From contig NC_135222.1 in NCBI RefSeq assembly GCF_052324685.1, positions 15,074,373 through 15,138,372 on the forward strand: DNA of 64,000 bases, given 5' to 3'. Under the pieces are notes generated by a model. That model searched no databases. It was not told the origin of the DNA and worked only from the letters and a program-made list of their open reading frames with translations. Position 1 is the stretch's first letter. Each line of letters opens with the position of its first letter. The stretch is from Brachyhypopomus gauderio (taxonomy: Eukaryota > Chordata > Actinopteri > Gymnotiformes > Hypopomidae). Position numbers and translations under genes: made by a program. Shown piece by piece: positions 33,590-46,800 of the stretch.

Positions 33590-34271
33590 TAAGTCTACTT
33601 AAAGTACAGTTAAAGGTATATTTAAAGTGTAAAAAAATTGAAAGTAAATTGAAATTATTGTATACTTAAAACATATAAGTGGTAAACTATAATTATTATG
33701 TTAAGTTCAAAAGTAAGCTTATTTGTATACTGTTAGTTTACTAGTTATATACTTATATCCCACTTTTAAGTGTATGAAAGTACCCTTTTAAGAATACTCT
33801 TAGTAAACTAGCAGTATACAAATAAGTTTACTTTTAGTATATTAACAGTACAAAATAAAACCTGTAAACTAGTTGTGTACTCAAAGTTTACTATTCTTAC
33901 GCTTAAAGTATAGGCCTACTTAACAGTGTACTTTCATAAACTAAAAACTAGACTAGAAGTATATAACTAGTAAACTAACAGTATACCTGTAAGTTTACTT
34001 TTAGTATAGTTGTAGTACAAAATAAAACTTGGATATAAACTAGTTGTGCACTCAAAGTTTACTACTCTCTCACCTAAAGTATACTTAAAAGTATACTTTT
34101 ATAAACTAAAAAGTGGGCCAATTTAGTCCCAAGAAGTATTGAATTAGTAAACTTACCAGTATACCATTAGTACATTGATATTAGTATACTTACTACATAA
34201 AGTATACTTGAGAAATATACTTAAGTTTACTTAAAAAAAGTAACCTTTAAGTATACTTTTTTTGGTAAGGG
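33590..34271. repeat. Right TIR and subterminal repeat array of the giant transposon
   Basis: Dense AGTATACTT, AAGTTTACT and GTATACTT-type motifs in both orientations, ending ACTTTTTTTGGTAAGGG at 34271. Mirrors the left array. Confidence 0.85.
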
Positions 34272-34434
34272 TGTGGAGACAGAAGAGACGACTAAATGAC
34301 TCGCAGCCTCGCGGGAACGTTGGAAGCGGCCCGGAGATGACGAGTCTGGCCGACGTCTTCTTCCGTGCGGTGTCCAGAAGCGAGCGGTAGTGCTCCTAGA
34401 GGATCTCACTGCGCCGGGCGAAGGTGTCGACTAG
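34272..34434 (-). pseudogene. Second L2 LINE: ORF1 SGNH-like domain, N-terminal half
   Basis: Minus-strand reading gives LVISGPLPTFPRG and FSRLFCLH, the middle of an SGNH-hydrolase-like ORF1. It continues in frame into 12716-12535 (WLRDTCG...) once the giant transposon and one TG are removed. A stop in the upstream part (near 34405) shows it was already decaying. Confidence 0.75.
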
Positions 34435-34664
34435 AGCTGGGCAATATGGCCCTCCAAAAAAATCTTCGATTAATTTTTTTTTATCTGATTTTCGATTTTA
34501 TAGATTTATAGATTTTATAGAATAGATTTATTTTCCTCTACTAAAAAACTACAGATGATAAAGGAATGGTTAATAAATGTTTTCATTTATTTTTCACTTA
34601 AATTTCCCCTTTGGGGTTAAAGTGCAACCAAAAACAAGCAAAACAATTGTAAACAAGTGAGAAC

Positions 34665-34960
34665 TGTCACATTGTGGGGGGGGCCCTGCCGGTCGCCCCT
34701 GTTTACAGTGGCAGATGTCCTGTTTTTGGTCACGTGATGTTCGTCCCTCAGGTGGGCGGGACCCGTGATCCGTCTCACCTGAGGGTCGTTTGTTCGTCTA
34801 TATATATCTTGTCTTTGTACCAGTTGACTGCTGGTTATTATATCCTTAATTCGGACTATTACACGGGTTTTTGGTTTGCGCACTTCTTCATTAAACCATC
34901 CTTTTTCCCTGAGACTTGGCGTGATCGCTTCCTTTTTGTTCGCACCCCCTGCCCATCACA
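34665..34960 (+). repeat. Solo LTR, 296 bp (same family as 13107-13402)
   Basis: Begins TGTCACATTG, ends CCCATCACA, flanked by AGAAC at 34660-34664 and 34961-34965. Confidence 0.93.
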
Positions 34961-35300
34961 AGAACATTCAGTAACTTTTAGAAGGCTTTCTCCAACATAG
35001 TTTAAGCACTGACACAATGCAACCTCAAACTTAACATAAATAAATAAAACACACCCTCAAAAAATAAATAGATATAAATAATTTGGCGCCCTTTTTAATA
35101 AAATGGAAAACAAATACAATTTAACAATTGTTGCATGTTGTGTACTGACAGTCACGCTGTCTACATTCTGATTAAGAACAGGGCTGCCCTCACTTTAGCC
35201 TAAATTCCAGCACTTTTCAAACCTGGAATACAATGCAACATTAAAATTCGTCAGGTAAATGTTCCTTCCCCTGTTTTTGAGGGGTGTTTCTTTATACTAC

Positions 35301-35577
35301 CATAGTTGCCAGGTTCGCGGTTTCACACCAAATTGGGCTTGTTTGAAAATCCAGCCGTGGGTAAAAATTCTGGGTTTTTTGGGCTACTTTTGAGTTGGGC
35401 CATGCGGGAGTTACAAGTCAACACTAAGAATGGATCGCGATATAATTAATCTGTCTCGATTTTACACACTCACCCCCCCCCCCCCAACCCAACCCCCCCC
35501 CCCCCCCCCCCCCCCGCCCCCGTCGGGTTTTACCCTGATTTTGTGCGGGATATTTTTGTAGCACCTGGCAACCCTGC
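35301..35577. mobile_element. Probable hAT-like MITE with long poly-C tract
   Basis: AGTTGCCAGGT at the left and ACCTGGCAACC at the right are inverted. The interior includes an interrupted run of about 50 C at 35468-35521. No target duplication read. Confidence 0.5.
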
Positions 35578-35848
35578 CTCCACCGAGGTGTGCGGAGCCA
35601 CGCGCTACGGTCACTCGCGAAAGTTTAATCCATTGAAGTGGGTTCGGTAACTGAGGCAGAAACTGCTTAATCCAAAATATCCCGTGGAGGGAAACTTTAT
35701 TCACAACGCAACTGAACAATAGTACCCTTCCAGGACACAAGCACCTGGAAAACAGGACCCAGTGGGGTTTCTTTTTGTGCCTGGCACATTTATTTTATAG
35801 ATAAGATGACAAGATGTCCCATTAATTTTACACCACACACTGAATACC

Positions 35849-36177
35849 TGTCATGTTGCGGTCCCCGAACCCTCCTTCTGGGCGTGTGTTTGCGTCGTCT
35901 GCGTCTACTCGTCTGCGTCTGTGGATCTCCGTGGGTGTGGTTGTGTCTTGTAATAATCCGTCTCACCTGTGGCTCGTATCGTCATCACATGGGGTTTATG
36001 TGGTTCGTCTACTTAATGTGCGTTCGCGCAGTGTCTTGTGCTCGTCGTTGTTTGAGTCAACGTGTGTCTGAGTGTTCTATGTGCGCTGTCTGTGCTTATT
36101 TGTACGTTTAAATAAAAGTGACGTGTGCCTAAGCCGAGGATTACCGTCTCGTCCTTCGCCGCGCTATAAACATCACA
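35849..36177 (+). repeat. Solo LTR, 329 bp (relative of the 16209 LTR)
   Basis: Begins TGTCATGTTGCGG, ends AACATCACA, flanked by ATACC at 35844-35848 and 36178-36182. Shares the body (cacctgtg.ctcgt.tcgt, gtgttcgtgctcgtcgttg-like) with 16209-16557 but is clearly diverged. Confidence 0.92.
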
Positions 36178-36463
36178 ATACCAAAAGAAAGAAAAAATGT
36201 AATAATTTACATCAACACAAAGTTTGGTTCTGAGAAGTTGCGATTTCTTCAAGTATTGAGTTTTGATTTGAAGATATCCTGGTGAGTTTTAAGCTAATTG
36301 AATACATTGTTCATTAAAAAAAAAAAAAACTAGCTATTCTATTCAGAATACCTACAAATGAGAAATTTACCAGTCACAACATATTTTAATTTTTTTTTAT
36401 GCATACTGTGGCATGGTGCGGGAGAAAAAAGCTGCAGACAAGTCCATTCTCAAACAGAACAGA

Positions 36464-36521
36464 ACACGGACATGAGGGAACCCAGAGTGACAGCTACGAG
36501 AGGGGGCGTTGCCCTACGTGA
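36464..36521 (-). repeat. Fragment of a TGTCACGTAGGGC-family LTR
   Basis: Minus strand from 36521 reads TGTCACGTAGGGCAACGCCC and continues like 32376-32440 for about 55 bp before breaking off. Confidence 0.7.
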
Positions 36522-36599
36522 CAGGTTTTATTCTTCTTTGCAATAAAACTGGCACTCACAGGCACAATCTGTATGACTCGAGGCGTAAATTAGGTACAC

Positions 36600-38160
36600 C
36601 TTGCACATGCAAAATTTCATAATGTTAACAGGTACACAGGCAGGGACATATTTGCATAAACAAATATGTTTCCACTCAAGGTATAAAGGTGTCATGCAAT
36701 GTGAGAAAAATCTGGTTGAGCTGGTTTTCTCTTTCTAAAGAGATCATTTGTGTATTTCCCAAATGTACTTAATCTTCAGAAGCTTCAGTACTCAGTTGGA
36801 GATTAAGTTATTGTTGGTTACAACAATCTGTGTTTGCTTCCCCTACCTCAGAACTAATAGTGTTGATCCTGATGAACTCCTGACTGAACCCAGAGAAAAA
36901 GCTGACACATCTTTCAGGTATTTGATCTATACTTTTTCAGTAATGTTTAGTGTTTATTAATGTAGTGTTTACACAGATGCACTAAGCCTTGGTACTGCAG
37001 AAAAGTGTAACCCTAGAGAAAGAAGACTGAAAAGTTTTAGTTAAAGATATCTGAATTTGATTAAATAAGGTGAAAGAAAGAAATTTTTAGGTTTTAGAGG
37101 TTGCTAAACCAGAGAGGTTAATGAATGGAAATTGTTACTGTATTTTACTGTTTAAAATGGATTTTAGTTTAAGTAACTACATAAAAAATGCAAATTAACT
37201 TGAAGGATGAACAATGTCTTGATATATTTAACATGAAAAGTGAAACGTCTCAATTGTCAAAGGGTGTAAATGGGAATTTATTACTAATTTGTTTAGAATA
37301 TGAAACCAAATGGAATCAGAATAGTTTTGTTTAGACATTTTAGGGTGAGTATACTGTTACATTCCTCCTCTAAAGGCAACCAAAGTAGTTATTTAAAAAG
37401 TGTACACGAACCAACACAAGGGTTTTCTTAATCTATACTGTATTTACCTATATAATATACAAATATAATATAATATGTACAGCAAGCCATCTCTCCAGGG
37501 GTAAGCCAGGCCAAAATAACAAACAAACCAAAGAAAATCCCACTCTACTTCCAAGTACAAAACTAGCTGCCCTAAATAAGGAAAAAGAAAACAACCAAAG
37601 AACAGGTGACTACACTTACTCCCTAACTCACACAAAAAAAAAAACAGGAGAAACAAGACATTTACCCCAAAGAAAATGGCACTTACCCCCTTCTGGCATT
37701 ATACAATAAACTAAGACACACTGTTTAACCCTGAACCACACACACAGAAAACTCGGGTTACAAGAGTCACACCATCTACACACAACTGCCAAACAATTCT
37801 CAAAAAAAAAAAACTCGCTCCCTCTTCCTCTCTCTCTCTTTCTGGCTTCTTGCCATGTCTTTTGGGGATTGGGACATGGAGAAACAACAGACAAGCAAAT
37901 ACAACAAACATCCAGACAGCAAGAACACAGAGCACAGTCGTAATATTACCTATAACTTACTAAATAAACGAAGGAAAAGAAGGGGAAACACACAGTCGGA
38001 ATAGGGAGTAGGGAATAGTAGGGATTGTGCTGAGTTAATATGTGTATATATGTGTGTGTTTGTGTATGTTTGGGTTTGGTGTGCTGTGTTTGTGTGTGTT
38101 GGCATTGGGAGTGGGCTGAGTAGTGCTATTTCCTATCATAGAGAGATGAGGGAAACACTT
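36600..38160 (+). repeat. Low-copy segment, first of three copies in the window
   Basis: 36605-37350 and 37945-38150 match 57075-57785 and 62680-63390 (for example ggtgtcatgcaatgtgagaa). The piece 37352-37945 is absent from the other two. A conserved block 36852-36917 is bounded by cag and gtatttg in all copies. Position upstream of the glycosyltransferase gene suggests it belongs to that locus. Confidence 0.75.
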
Positions 38161-39082
38161 TCCAAAGAGCCAGTGGTTTGTTTATAGATCCAGACTCTTT
38201 GTGATATGTTAATAATGTTTTTTAAAAATAATGCTGTGTTCTGCATTTGACCTGAACCACAACTGGAGATGGGAGAAATCTCTCCATCACCAATGAGAGA
38301 CAAGCAATATAGCCTTTTTAGAATATGGCTGTTAAGATACACAGCTCGAATGTCATTAGGCTAATTAAGTAACTTTAGATGGAGTTGGGAAGGAGTTTGA
38401 GATGAAGACTATCCATAAAGTCCTCCCACTTTAACCCCGATTCACCCCCACACGTGTTTTGTTTCACCTGTTCCTTTGTGTTTGTGTGTGTTTATGCGTC
38501 TTTCACCTATTCCTTGTCTTGTTATTGCTCTTGTCCTGGCGTTCTGCTCCCACCTCTGCACCATTACAAATACCATGCACAGCATGTGATATAAATATAT
38601 AACATATTGCAGGTTAAATGTATTTTCAGTTATGAAAAGTAAAAAAATATATTACATACACTACATGTACAAAGACTGAGTTACAACATGGCAAGAAATG
38701 TATGATGGCTAGTCAAGATCTGCAAGTTTAAAACTGGACTTTCTGCATTTTGCTTATTTTGTACCTCTTCGGGGAGATGTGTTTCATTACTATATGATAA
38801 AGCACTTCAAATGACCTGTTTGTCAAGAAAGAAAATAACTTGTTGCTACTTGAAAATCCTGCTCATCCAAAGCATGGTGGAAGAAACAGATGCAGAAAAA
38901 ACACATGAAACAATAGCTTCAGTGTCTCCTGCTCCAGATGAGCAAGAGACATGTTATCTGGTAGATTGTTCCCTACCAGAGGTCATGGTCTGTATTCCCA
39001 GGAAACATGTGTTGTCATATTTGTAAATATGCCTCTGTGGAAATGAGGTAAAGCACTTGATGTACTTGCTCCTTTGTTGCAG

Positions 39083-39103
39083 GATTGGAGCAAATTCTTC
39101 ACC
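39083..39103 (+). other. 5' UTR end in first coding exon
   Basis: Acceptor ttgcag at 39077-39082 precedes the ATG at 39104 (context CACCATGC), so at least one non-coding exon lies further upstream. A candidate is the conserved block at 36852-36917. Confidence 0.5.
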
Positions 39104-42100
39104 ATGCAGCCGATTATCCACCTGTTTGTACTGGTGTTGGTGGGATTTGTGGTGGTTTGGTATGTAACTGCAGCATTAATGATTCCTTCAAAACATTTGC
39201 TAAATTAATCTTTTTTTTTTCTAAAGGCTCCTAAAGGTATGCTATTGTTGTACTACACAATTGTTATGGTATCAAGAACAGAAATAATATCAATTATTTT
39301 CAAAACCCATCCAGTTTATTTCTGACTGTAATTAACCATAAGCTGAGGCAGGACTCTCAAGTGCTGACATGAGTGAATGTTTTTCTGGTCATAGAGTCAG
39401 AAAGCCAAATGATTTAGATAAAGCCAGGTGATTCACATAAAGCCAAAAGAATCAGATTAAGCCAGAAGATTTAGATAAAGACACACAACTAGAATATGTG
39501 ATGACAGAAAGGAGGAACAACTCTGAGAAAAAATAGAACATAATAAATAAAGAAACTAATTTGTATCCCATAATGGTTTGTTGGTTTGTTTTTATTAGCA
39601 TTTTATTATTATTTATTATTAAGCTGTAACACTGATAGCGAGGTGGACACAAATGCTGAGAGGAGTGAGATTTATTAAGGTCAAATCCACAGTCTTAGAA
39701 AAATCAAAGGCAATACAGAGGCTGAAACAAAACTGACCAGTGACAGGGAATTGAAAACAGAGCATAAACAGTGTCATGAGGGAACAAACAAGAAATAAAG
39801 GAGAACAATAACGAGGGGGCATGACTAAGAATCAAAACAAAATGTACATGGAGAACGAAAACAATGAAGTGCATGACATAGCTAGGGTAAGGGGGCAATC
39901 AGGGGAGGGGGTAATGTTTGTTTTAACATTATATTACAGCTCTGTGTAAATGTTTAGCTCTTTACAGATTGTGTAGCTGTCACGTAGGGCTATGCCCCCC
40001 TCTCCTTGCTGTCACTCCGGTGTCTCTGTTCCCCATGTCTGTGTTGTTCCTTGCCTGTTAGTCCCGCCCTGCTTGTCTGTTGCCCCGGTTTCCGTCTGTT
40101 TGCCACGCCCGTGTTCTCAGTGTTATCAGCTGTGTATTGTTAGTTCCATGTACTTATAGTCCCTGTGTTTCCCTTGCCCCTTGTCTGTTATTCGTTCTCT
40201 CATGGATCGTTCATTGTGGTAATTACTGTCTTCGTGTTTGCACCTCGTTTCGTGTTTCCCTGCTTTGCTGTATTATCGTTTTTGTCATGCCCTTGTATTT
40301 GTCAAACCTGGATGGCTCACCCGTTAAGACCCCTGCCTGTTTGTATGACTTTGACTATGGAATTCCCCCTATTAAATCTCGCTCTTCTCAACGTTTGTGT
40401 CTGCCTCCTTGCTCCACAGCGCAAGCTGCGTTACAGTAGCTCTTTACAGATTGTTGTTCAATAGCTAATTTGATGTTTACAGTATTTTCATCCTTGTTGT
40501 GATGCGGGTGCATCATGAGTGAGATTTATTCATAATAAGAGTCGTCAGAATGGTACAGGTACAGACACTTGTCCAGCACTTAGACTTTTATGTGGCATAA
40601 CGAAAAAGAAAATATTAAACATGAAATCAAACCAAACAAACAAACCAGGAAGACACTAGAACACTCCAGATTGTAACGAATCAAGGGGTTAGGCGTGATG
40701 CAAATGCAAGTTCTTAGGTAGTTTGACGAGAACTACAAAGCACAGGAGAATGTACGCAACAGAACACCACGTAACACACACAACCAACAAGATGACAACA
40801 GAACCAGTAAGAGACAAAACTAATCATGATAAACTACGAAGACACACACATACCATACGACAGAACTAGAAACCACGAAGTACCAAACAATTAGCTACAA
40901 ACGCTCAGGGTACGAATCAGAGGTGGGGACTCGAATCACATGACTTGGACTCGAGTCAGACTAGAGTCATTAATATTAAGACTGTTGACTTGGAAAAATA
41001 TTCAGAGACTTAGACTTGACTTGGACTTTTACTCCAATAACTTGGGACTTGAATTGGACTTGAACCTGTTTGCTTTGCAAAGACTTGATTTTTTTTAACC
41101 CAAATCTAAATTTTAAAACGCATATTAATATTTATAAAGTGCGCCCCATTAATTAATTTCATTTCCGTCCTTCTGACGCAGACCGGCGTTACACCAGATT
41201 CTGTGGCCTTCGAGTTTTGTGACCACAGGGGGCGCTATTTCACAGTTTCTGTTCAGAGGCACAAACGCTTTACGAATGCTACGTAAACTACGCTGATGCA
41301 CTTTCTTTACTCGTTTTGTTGGTGTCCACGAGCCAAAATATGACAGATGTTTATATTTACATTTATCATCTCAATTACATAAATGTACTTAAACAAGATT
41401 TACCATCCCCTCACCATTGCAGCCAACAAAGAAATCATGAATGGGATGTACAGGTGAGCCAGGTGAGAAAAACTGCTACTAGGTAAAGATATTTTTACAT
41501 AAATGTATACAAAAAACCCCTCAGCTACTTGAAATAGAATAATAATCTTGAGCAATTTTAACTTATCAAGATGGTACTTTTTACAGTGTGTCTCAATAAC
41601 ACAACAGCCATAACCAGTAAACAAAAAAGGACATTTATTAAATCTTACCAGAAGAGTTTTCAGAGTCACTACTGATAGCCAGGATGATTTCTTCTCCCTC
41701 AGAGTCACTGGGGTTGACATCGTTGAGGATTATCTCCAAAACCTGCTGTGACTTTTAGAACTTTGCTTCTCAGTCAAGAGTTAGTGAAATGAGTGGTAAA
41801 ATGAGTGGTTACATGGATTTTTATCCACATGTGGGCGGATACATACATAATTATGTATGTATCACCATCGTTCACTCTATCACCCATCACGGCCATCCCT
41901 TTTCATCACTGCAAAAGGTGATACGCTGATTGGTCAAAATAGCTAAAGTTCAGATTTTTTTTTTTTTGTTCTCCATCTGAGTCAATGCATCGTCACCCTA
42001 TCACCCATTACCAAGTGGCTGCATGTGCATAACAAAGAATGGGGGCCATACAGGACAGGATAGAAATGAGGGGGAGAGAAAAGTAATTTTTTTAACCTTA

Positions 42101-43778
42101 TTTTCAGTAGTTTTTAGCACATGCATGTATGTATGAAAGGTGCTATAGAAATAAAGATTATTTATATTATAAAAAGGGAAGGGCAGAAAAAACACAGCTC
42201 AAATGACCACTGCAATGCTTCACCAACTGCTGCTACATTGGACATCCATATTCATCCAAACACAAAGACAATCTCTCTCAATCTCCCCAAGGGGAGGCCA
42301 GAGTTTTCTCTTCTCTATCCGAGTCAGTGAACACATCCAGCAGAACAATGAACTGATGGTTCACACCATCACCCCCCCCCCCTCCACCCACTCCCCGTCT
42401 ACCTATAATGGCTGCATGTGCATAACAAAGGGTGGCCTAATGGGATGCAAATGTCCCCAGAACTGCCCCCTGGTGGAGGCCAGGTAGAAAAGTTTGGAAT
42501 TAAAATGGTGGTAGTCCTAGTGTTAACTGGGGTCACCAATTCTGACGGCAGCCACTGAATCTCCAGGTAACAATAGTAGCCTACACCGTGACCCCACAAT
42601 AACAGAAAACAATGAAAAAATAACCCTAACCTTTTATTAGTCTATATTTAAACATTTTATCCAAATGTTTAGAATAACCATTCGTAATGACAGCATCTTG
42701 CCTACGATGAAGCTTGCTATTTTCGTGTAAAATGATGTAACGAAACATTCTTGTTTAAGTACATTTATGTAATTAAGAGAAGATACAATGTAAATGATCT
42801 GTCATCTTTTGGCTGGCGGACACCAACAAAACGAGTAAAGAAACGCATCAGCGTAGCATTCGTAAACCGTTGGTGCCTGTAAAAAAAAGTCCTCGAAAGG
42901 ACTTGAAATTCCAAGTTTCAGACTTGGGACTTGACGGTTGCTTGTCTTGACTCGAGACTTGAGGATAAAGACTTGGACTTACTTGAGACTTGCAAAACAC
43001 TGACTTGGTCCCACCTCTGGTACGAATACAAAACAACTGTAAAATCAAACAGACTGCATCTACTGATAAATGGTGAACATGACAAGAAAGACAAAGCTAA
43101 AAGACTAACTAAACACAGAAGCAAACACTGGCAGATGAAACAAAAACACTGAAGGGAACTACTGAACACAGGGAGACGGAACAGGAGGCCAGAAACAGAC
43201 ACAGAGCACAACTAGAACATTAGCAGAAAGGAGAACCAACTCAGGAAAGGGGGAAAATGGAACTAGACCAAAGAGTACTCACAAAACACAATGACCGACA
43301 CGGAGGACTGAAACAGATGGGATGATATAAAATGAACAGGGGAGTGAAACGGGATTCAGGTGTGGGCACTCACGACGGGGGCGGGGCAGACACGAGGGAA
43401 AGCACAGAAACAGGGAAACTAGGCGGGACCAGGGAGGAGGGCGGAGCTGGACATAACACAGATATTATACCAATCTAAGTAATGCAATCATCATGAAGCA
43501 ACAACCAATCCAAAGACAAAACACAGGTTATATAAACACTGAGGATAATGAGCACACAAACTAAGAACAGATTGACAGATGGGGGCGGGACCAGATGTCA
43601 CACTTGTGCTGTAATGATGCAGTTTCATTTAGCGTCTATCTGTCTGTATCATATAGCCTACTATTACATTTCAGTTAGAATTCATCTGTTCTGTTTGTCA
43701 GGTTCCTTTACTTAGGATTTGCCCCTGCCTGGATGAGGTAAGTGATAAATGATACCAGACACATACAAACATATAAAT

Positions 43779-43871
<93 letters not shown>

Positions 43872-46800
43872 AGACTGAGAGAGAGAGAGTATCATTAACT
43901 GTTCTGTTTTCAGCCTAAATGTCCAACTGGAGAAAAACATGCTAACACACTCAAGGCACTGTGACATGTAAGTACTTATGTTCAGAACAAACAGTGGAAT
44001 TGATCTGTGTGGCACATGTCACAGGTGGGTGGGATGTTCAGATGTGGTAGCTTCAGTTAAATTATAACGAACGATAATGTGATAACTGTTATCGTTTGAA
44101 TAAGTGTGAACGCTTCCAAATAATATAAGTGGACCGAGACCACCCAAAGAGGTCGGTCTAGGTCCATTTCTAAATGAATTCTGGTGTTCTGGTGTCACAT
44201 TCTTTTAAAGTACGAACACAATATGAACCAAAGGCATGTAAATGAACCAAACACAGGTTATGATGTCACAATATGGAGCACTAAATGCACAGTCAGAATA
44301 GAGAGCACAATATAAAGAAAATAATGAAAAGAAGATTATTGTGGTGTACTGAGGACTAAAAATACCTCATTAACATTTGGAATTTCGTGTGCTGTTTTGA
44401 CTTCTTTTCCTTTCTTTTTGGAACATTCTTATTCCATATCTAATGTATTGCCTTTTGTTGTGTTTCCAGATAAATCACTAGATATACACAACCAGGGCCA
44501 GCACAAGCCTTTATGGGGCTCTAAGCAAAATTGTATTTGGGGGGCCGCCATACCACCACTTCAGCACCAAATGCTTACGTAATTAATAGGCTCATCATGA
44601 TATCTTGGTGCTCTTGGGGGCCCTCAGTGTGAATGCTAGGCAAACCAGGACTAAATTGTTACAATCTTTTTCCTGTTTATTTGAGACCAAAGGAACCAAT
44701 CTACATGCATGAACACATGATCAAAGATCTGTACTAAATTAGCTTTTAAAAAGTACTTTACCATAAAGCATGGGCAATGTTGGCCAGGCTAGCAAACACA
44801 GAGAAGCGCACAGAGAAGCGCATGCTCAAGCGCACAAGAGAAAATGTGTTTGAGAATATCTACACATACATAAGTATAGAGAATAATACACAGCAGCATG
44901 TCCAGTAGTGTTGAAGACAGTATGCACTGTTAAGGTTTCTGAAATCTTCTTTAGACGTAGATTAAAACCATGTGGATTATAAATTTGTTCAGCCCTCAAT
45001 GTTCCGTAGCTGGAACCAGGAGAACAGATTTACAACACATTGGTGTCAGGAAAGAGTTCAGTTTAAGGAAGATGTGTCTTGACACAATTGGGTAAGAATA
45101 ATAAAACATATGTAAAATGGGTGTTCTCCTCATTAGGAGAGGAGGTACAGTAGACTTTATCTAGGGGTAGTGGAAAAGTACAGAGAGACACAGAGACATA
45201 GGTTCTAACTGAGGAGCAGATACACAGATAAGGGAGTGAACTGAGTGTCAGTGTATTCTGATAGAGGGCAACAAACAGTAAATCACAAATTCCCTTACAT
45301 GCACAACTTGCAAGTATAAACTACAAGTCTGAGATGCATGAAGGACTGTATGAATAGGGCAGTAATACTGGACTGTAAAGTACAGTGCAGTGCAGTGAGT
45401 GCAAAGATGTGTTAAAGTGACGGTGTGGAGTTCAGCAGGGTCACTGTCTCATGAGTGAGGCTCTTCATGAGTCTGCTGGTGTGGGAGTGAAGGCTACTAA
45501 AACACTTACCAGATGGGAGATGTCTGTGTCTTGGTTAGAGTGAGTCTGTGGGTAGGGTGAGAAGTGTCCTTGATGATGACAAATGGGGCTGTGTAAAGAA
45601 GGAGAACTCCCCATATCTTATATTCAAATGTAACCCTTATCCTTAAATAAGATTACTTCATTAGTAACTTTTGCAAGTAGTTTTGCATTATTTTATTTAC
45701 TACTGAAACAACTGCTAATTGTATTTTCACTTTGTGCATAATTGTATTTGTTTGATTTTGTTTTAGGCCGTTGTACAGTCCGAGTTTTCTGGAGGGGTAC
45801 GTAAAGTATACACACCAATGGGTCTCTTACCGATTAGATCATTTTCAGTGTTCCCCTCAGAAATGTTTGTAAGTGCAATACTGGGCATGTGATTGTGTGT
45901 AAGATTACTGCATCAATCAGTCTCTCTTTGTATGGGTCTTTGATTGCCCATTAGCCGCAAGGACGTTGTTACAGTAACACCATGGCTGGCTCCAGTTGTG
46001 TGGGAAGGCACGTTTGACACAAATCTCCTTGATGCCATCTATAAACCAAAGAACATCACTGTGGCTATGACTGTTTTTGCTGTTGGCAAGTATGTGATCA
46101 CCACATTTTCATATGTAAAGCAGAACAGACTAAACATTCTTTATGAAGTTATATTTGAACTTCTTGAGGTTAATAGTCAAAACATTGCACATAAGATATG
46201 ACCAAAGGCTAGGCAGACGATACACAAACAGAAACCAATACCATGAAACAACACTGCAGATAGATATTGAACCCCGAGGGTTAACTCCAGACTGCAGCTA
46301 TTTATCCCAGTTTAGCTACAATCTTAACAAGGTGGAGTATTTATGCTTAGGGGCGTGGCCATAAACCTTCAACTGGAGAAAGACCAAGATGACCAAATCT
46401 GAAGACGCAGGGCTAAATGTGACATTCACTGAGTCTTCATTGAAAAAGTGTTTTTGCAAGACTAAAGCATGACTAGTTATGTTTCCCAATTATTTCTTAA
46501 TATTATTCTGACATTAAAACTTTTGCAAACTTTTTACAAACTTACCAAGTGTAATGTGATGGCTAGCCAGAGGTGAACTGGGTGAGCCACCACAGGGTTT
46601 TAGGTAGATAGCACCCAAATGGAACAATAGGACCCCGAGTTGACTTGTAATTGGGAGCAGGAACAAAAAGGGACAAAAGGAAACCGCTGAGAAAAAGGAA
46701 ATAGGCAAAATCCCTGAAAGGTTCAAGCAGGAAAAAAAAACAATAAAGGACAACAGGGGAAGGACTGGCTCTCTCATACAGTGAGGCAAAAACTGAAATA

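Larger units (their letters stand above)
12717..34271. mobile_element. Giant CACTA/EnSpm-like DNA transposon (21.6 kb with nested insertions)
   Basis: Ends are inverted repeats CCCTTACGAAAAAGAAGT (left) and ACTTTTTTTGGTAAGGG (right), flanked by TG/TG. Next to each end is an array rich in AAGTATACTT-type motifs. Inside are a leftward transposase gene (22951 to about 13600) and a rightward second gene (26994-33262), head to head. Subtracting the insertions with clear target duplications (13107, 16209, 21485, 23079, 32376) leaves roughly 12.3 kb. Superfamily is inferred from protein style, subterminal repeats and the 2-bp duplication; it rests on memory of CMC-type transposases. Confidence 0.8.
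40498..43602 (-). repeat. Outer solo LTR of a three-level nest, intron 1
   Basis: Plus strand TGTGATGCGGG at 40498 and GATGTCACA at 43602, flanked by CTTGT at 40493-40497 and 43603-43607. Without its insert it is about 313 bp. Minus strand carries TTTATATAA near 43532. Confidence 0.9.

Noticed and set aside
43698..44015. 105-codon minus ORF of Leu-Ser and Thr-His repeats
   Set aside because: Translation of the (TG)n(AG)n microsatellite in intron 2.
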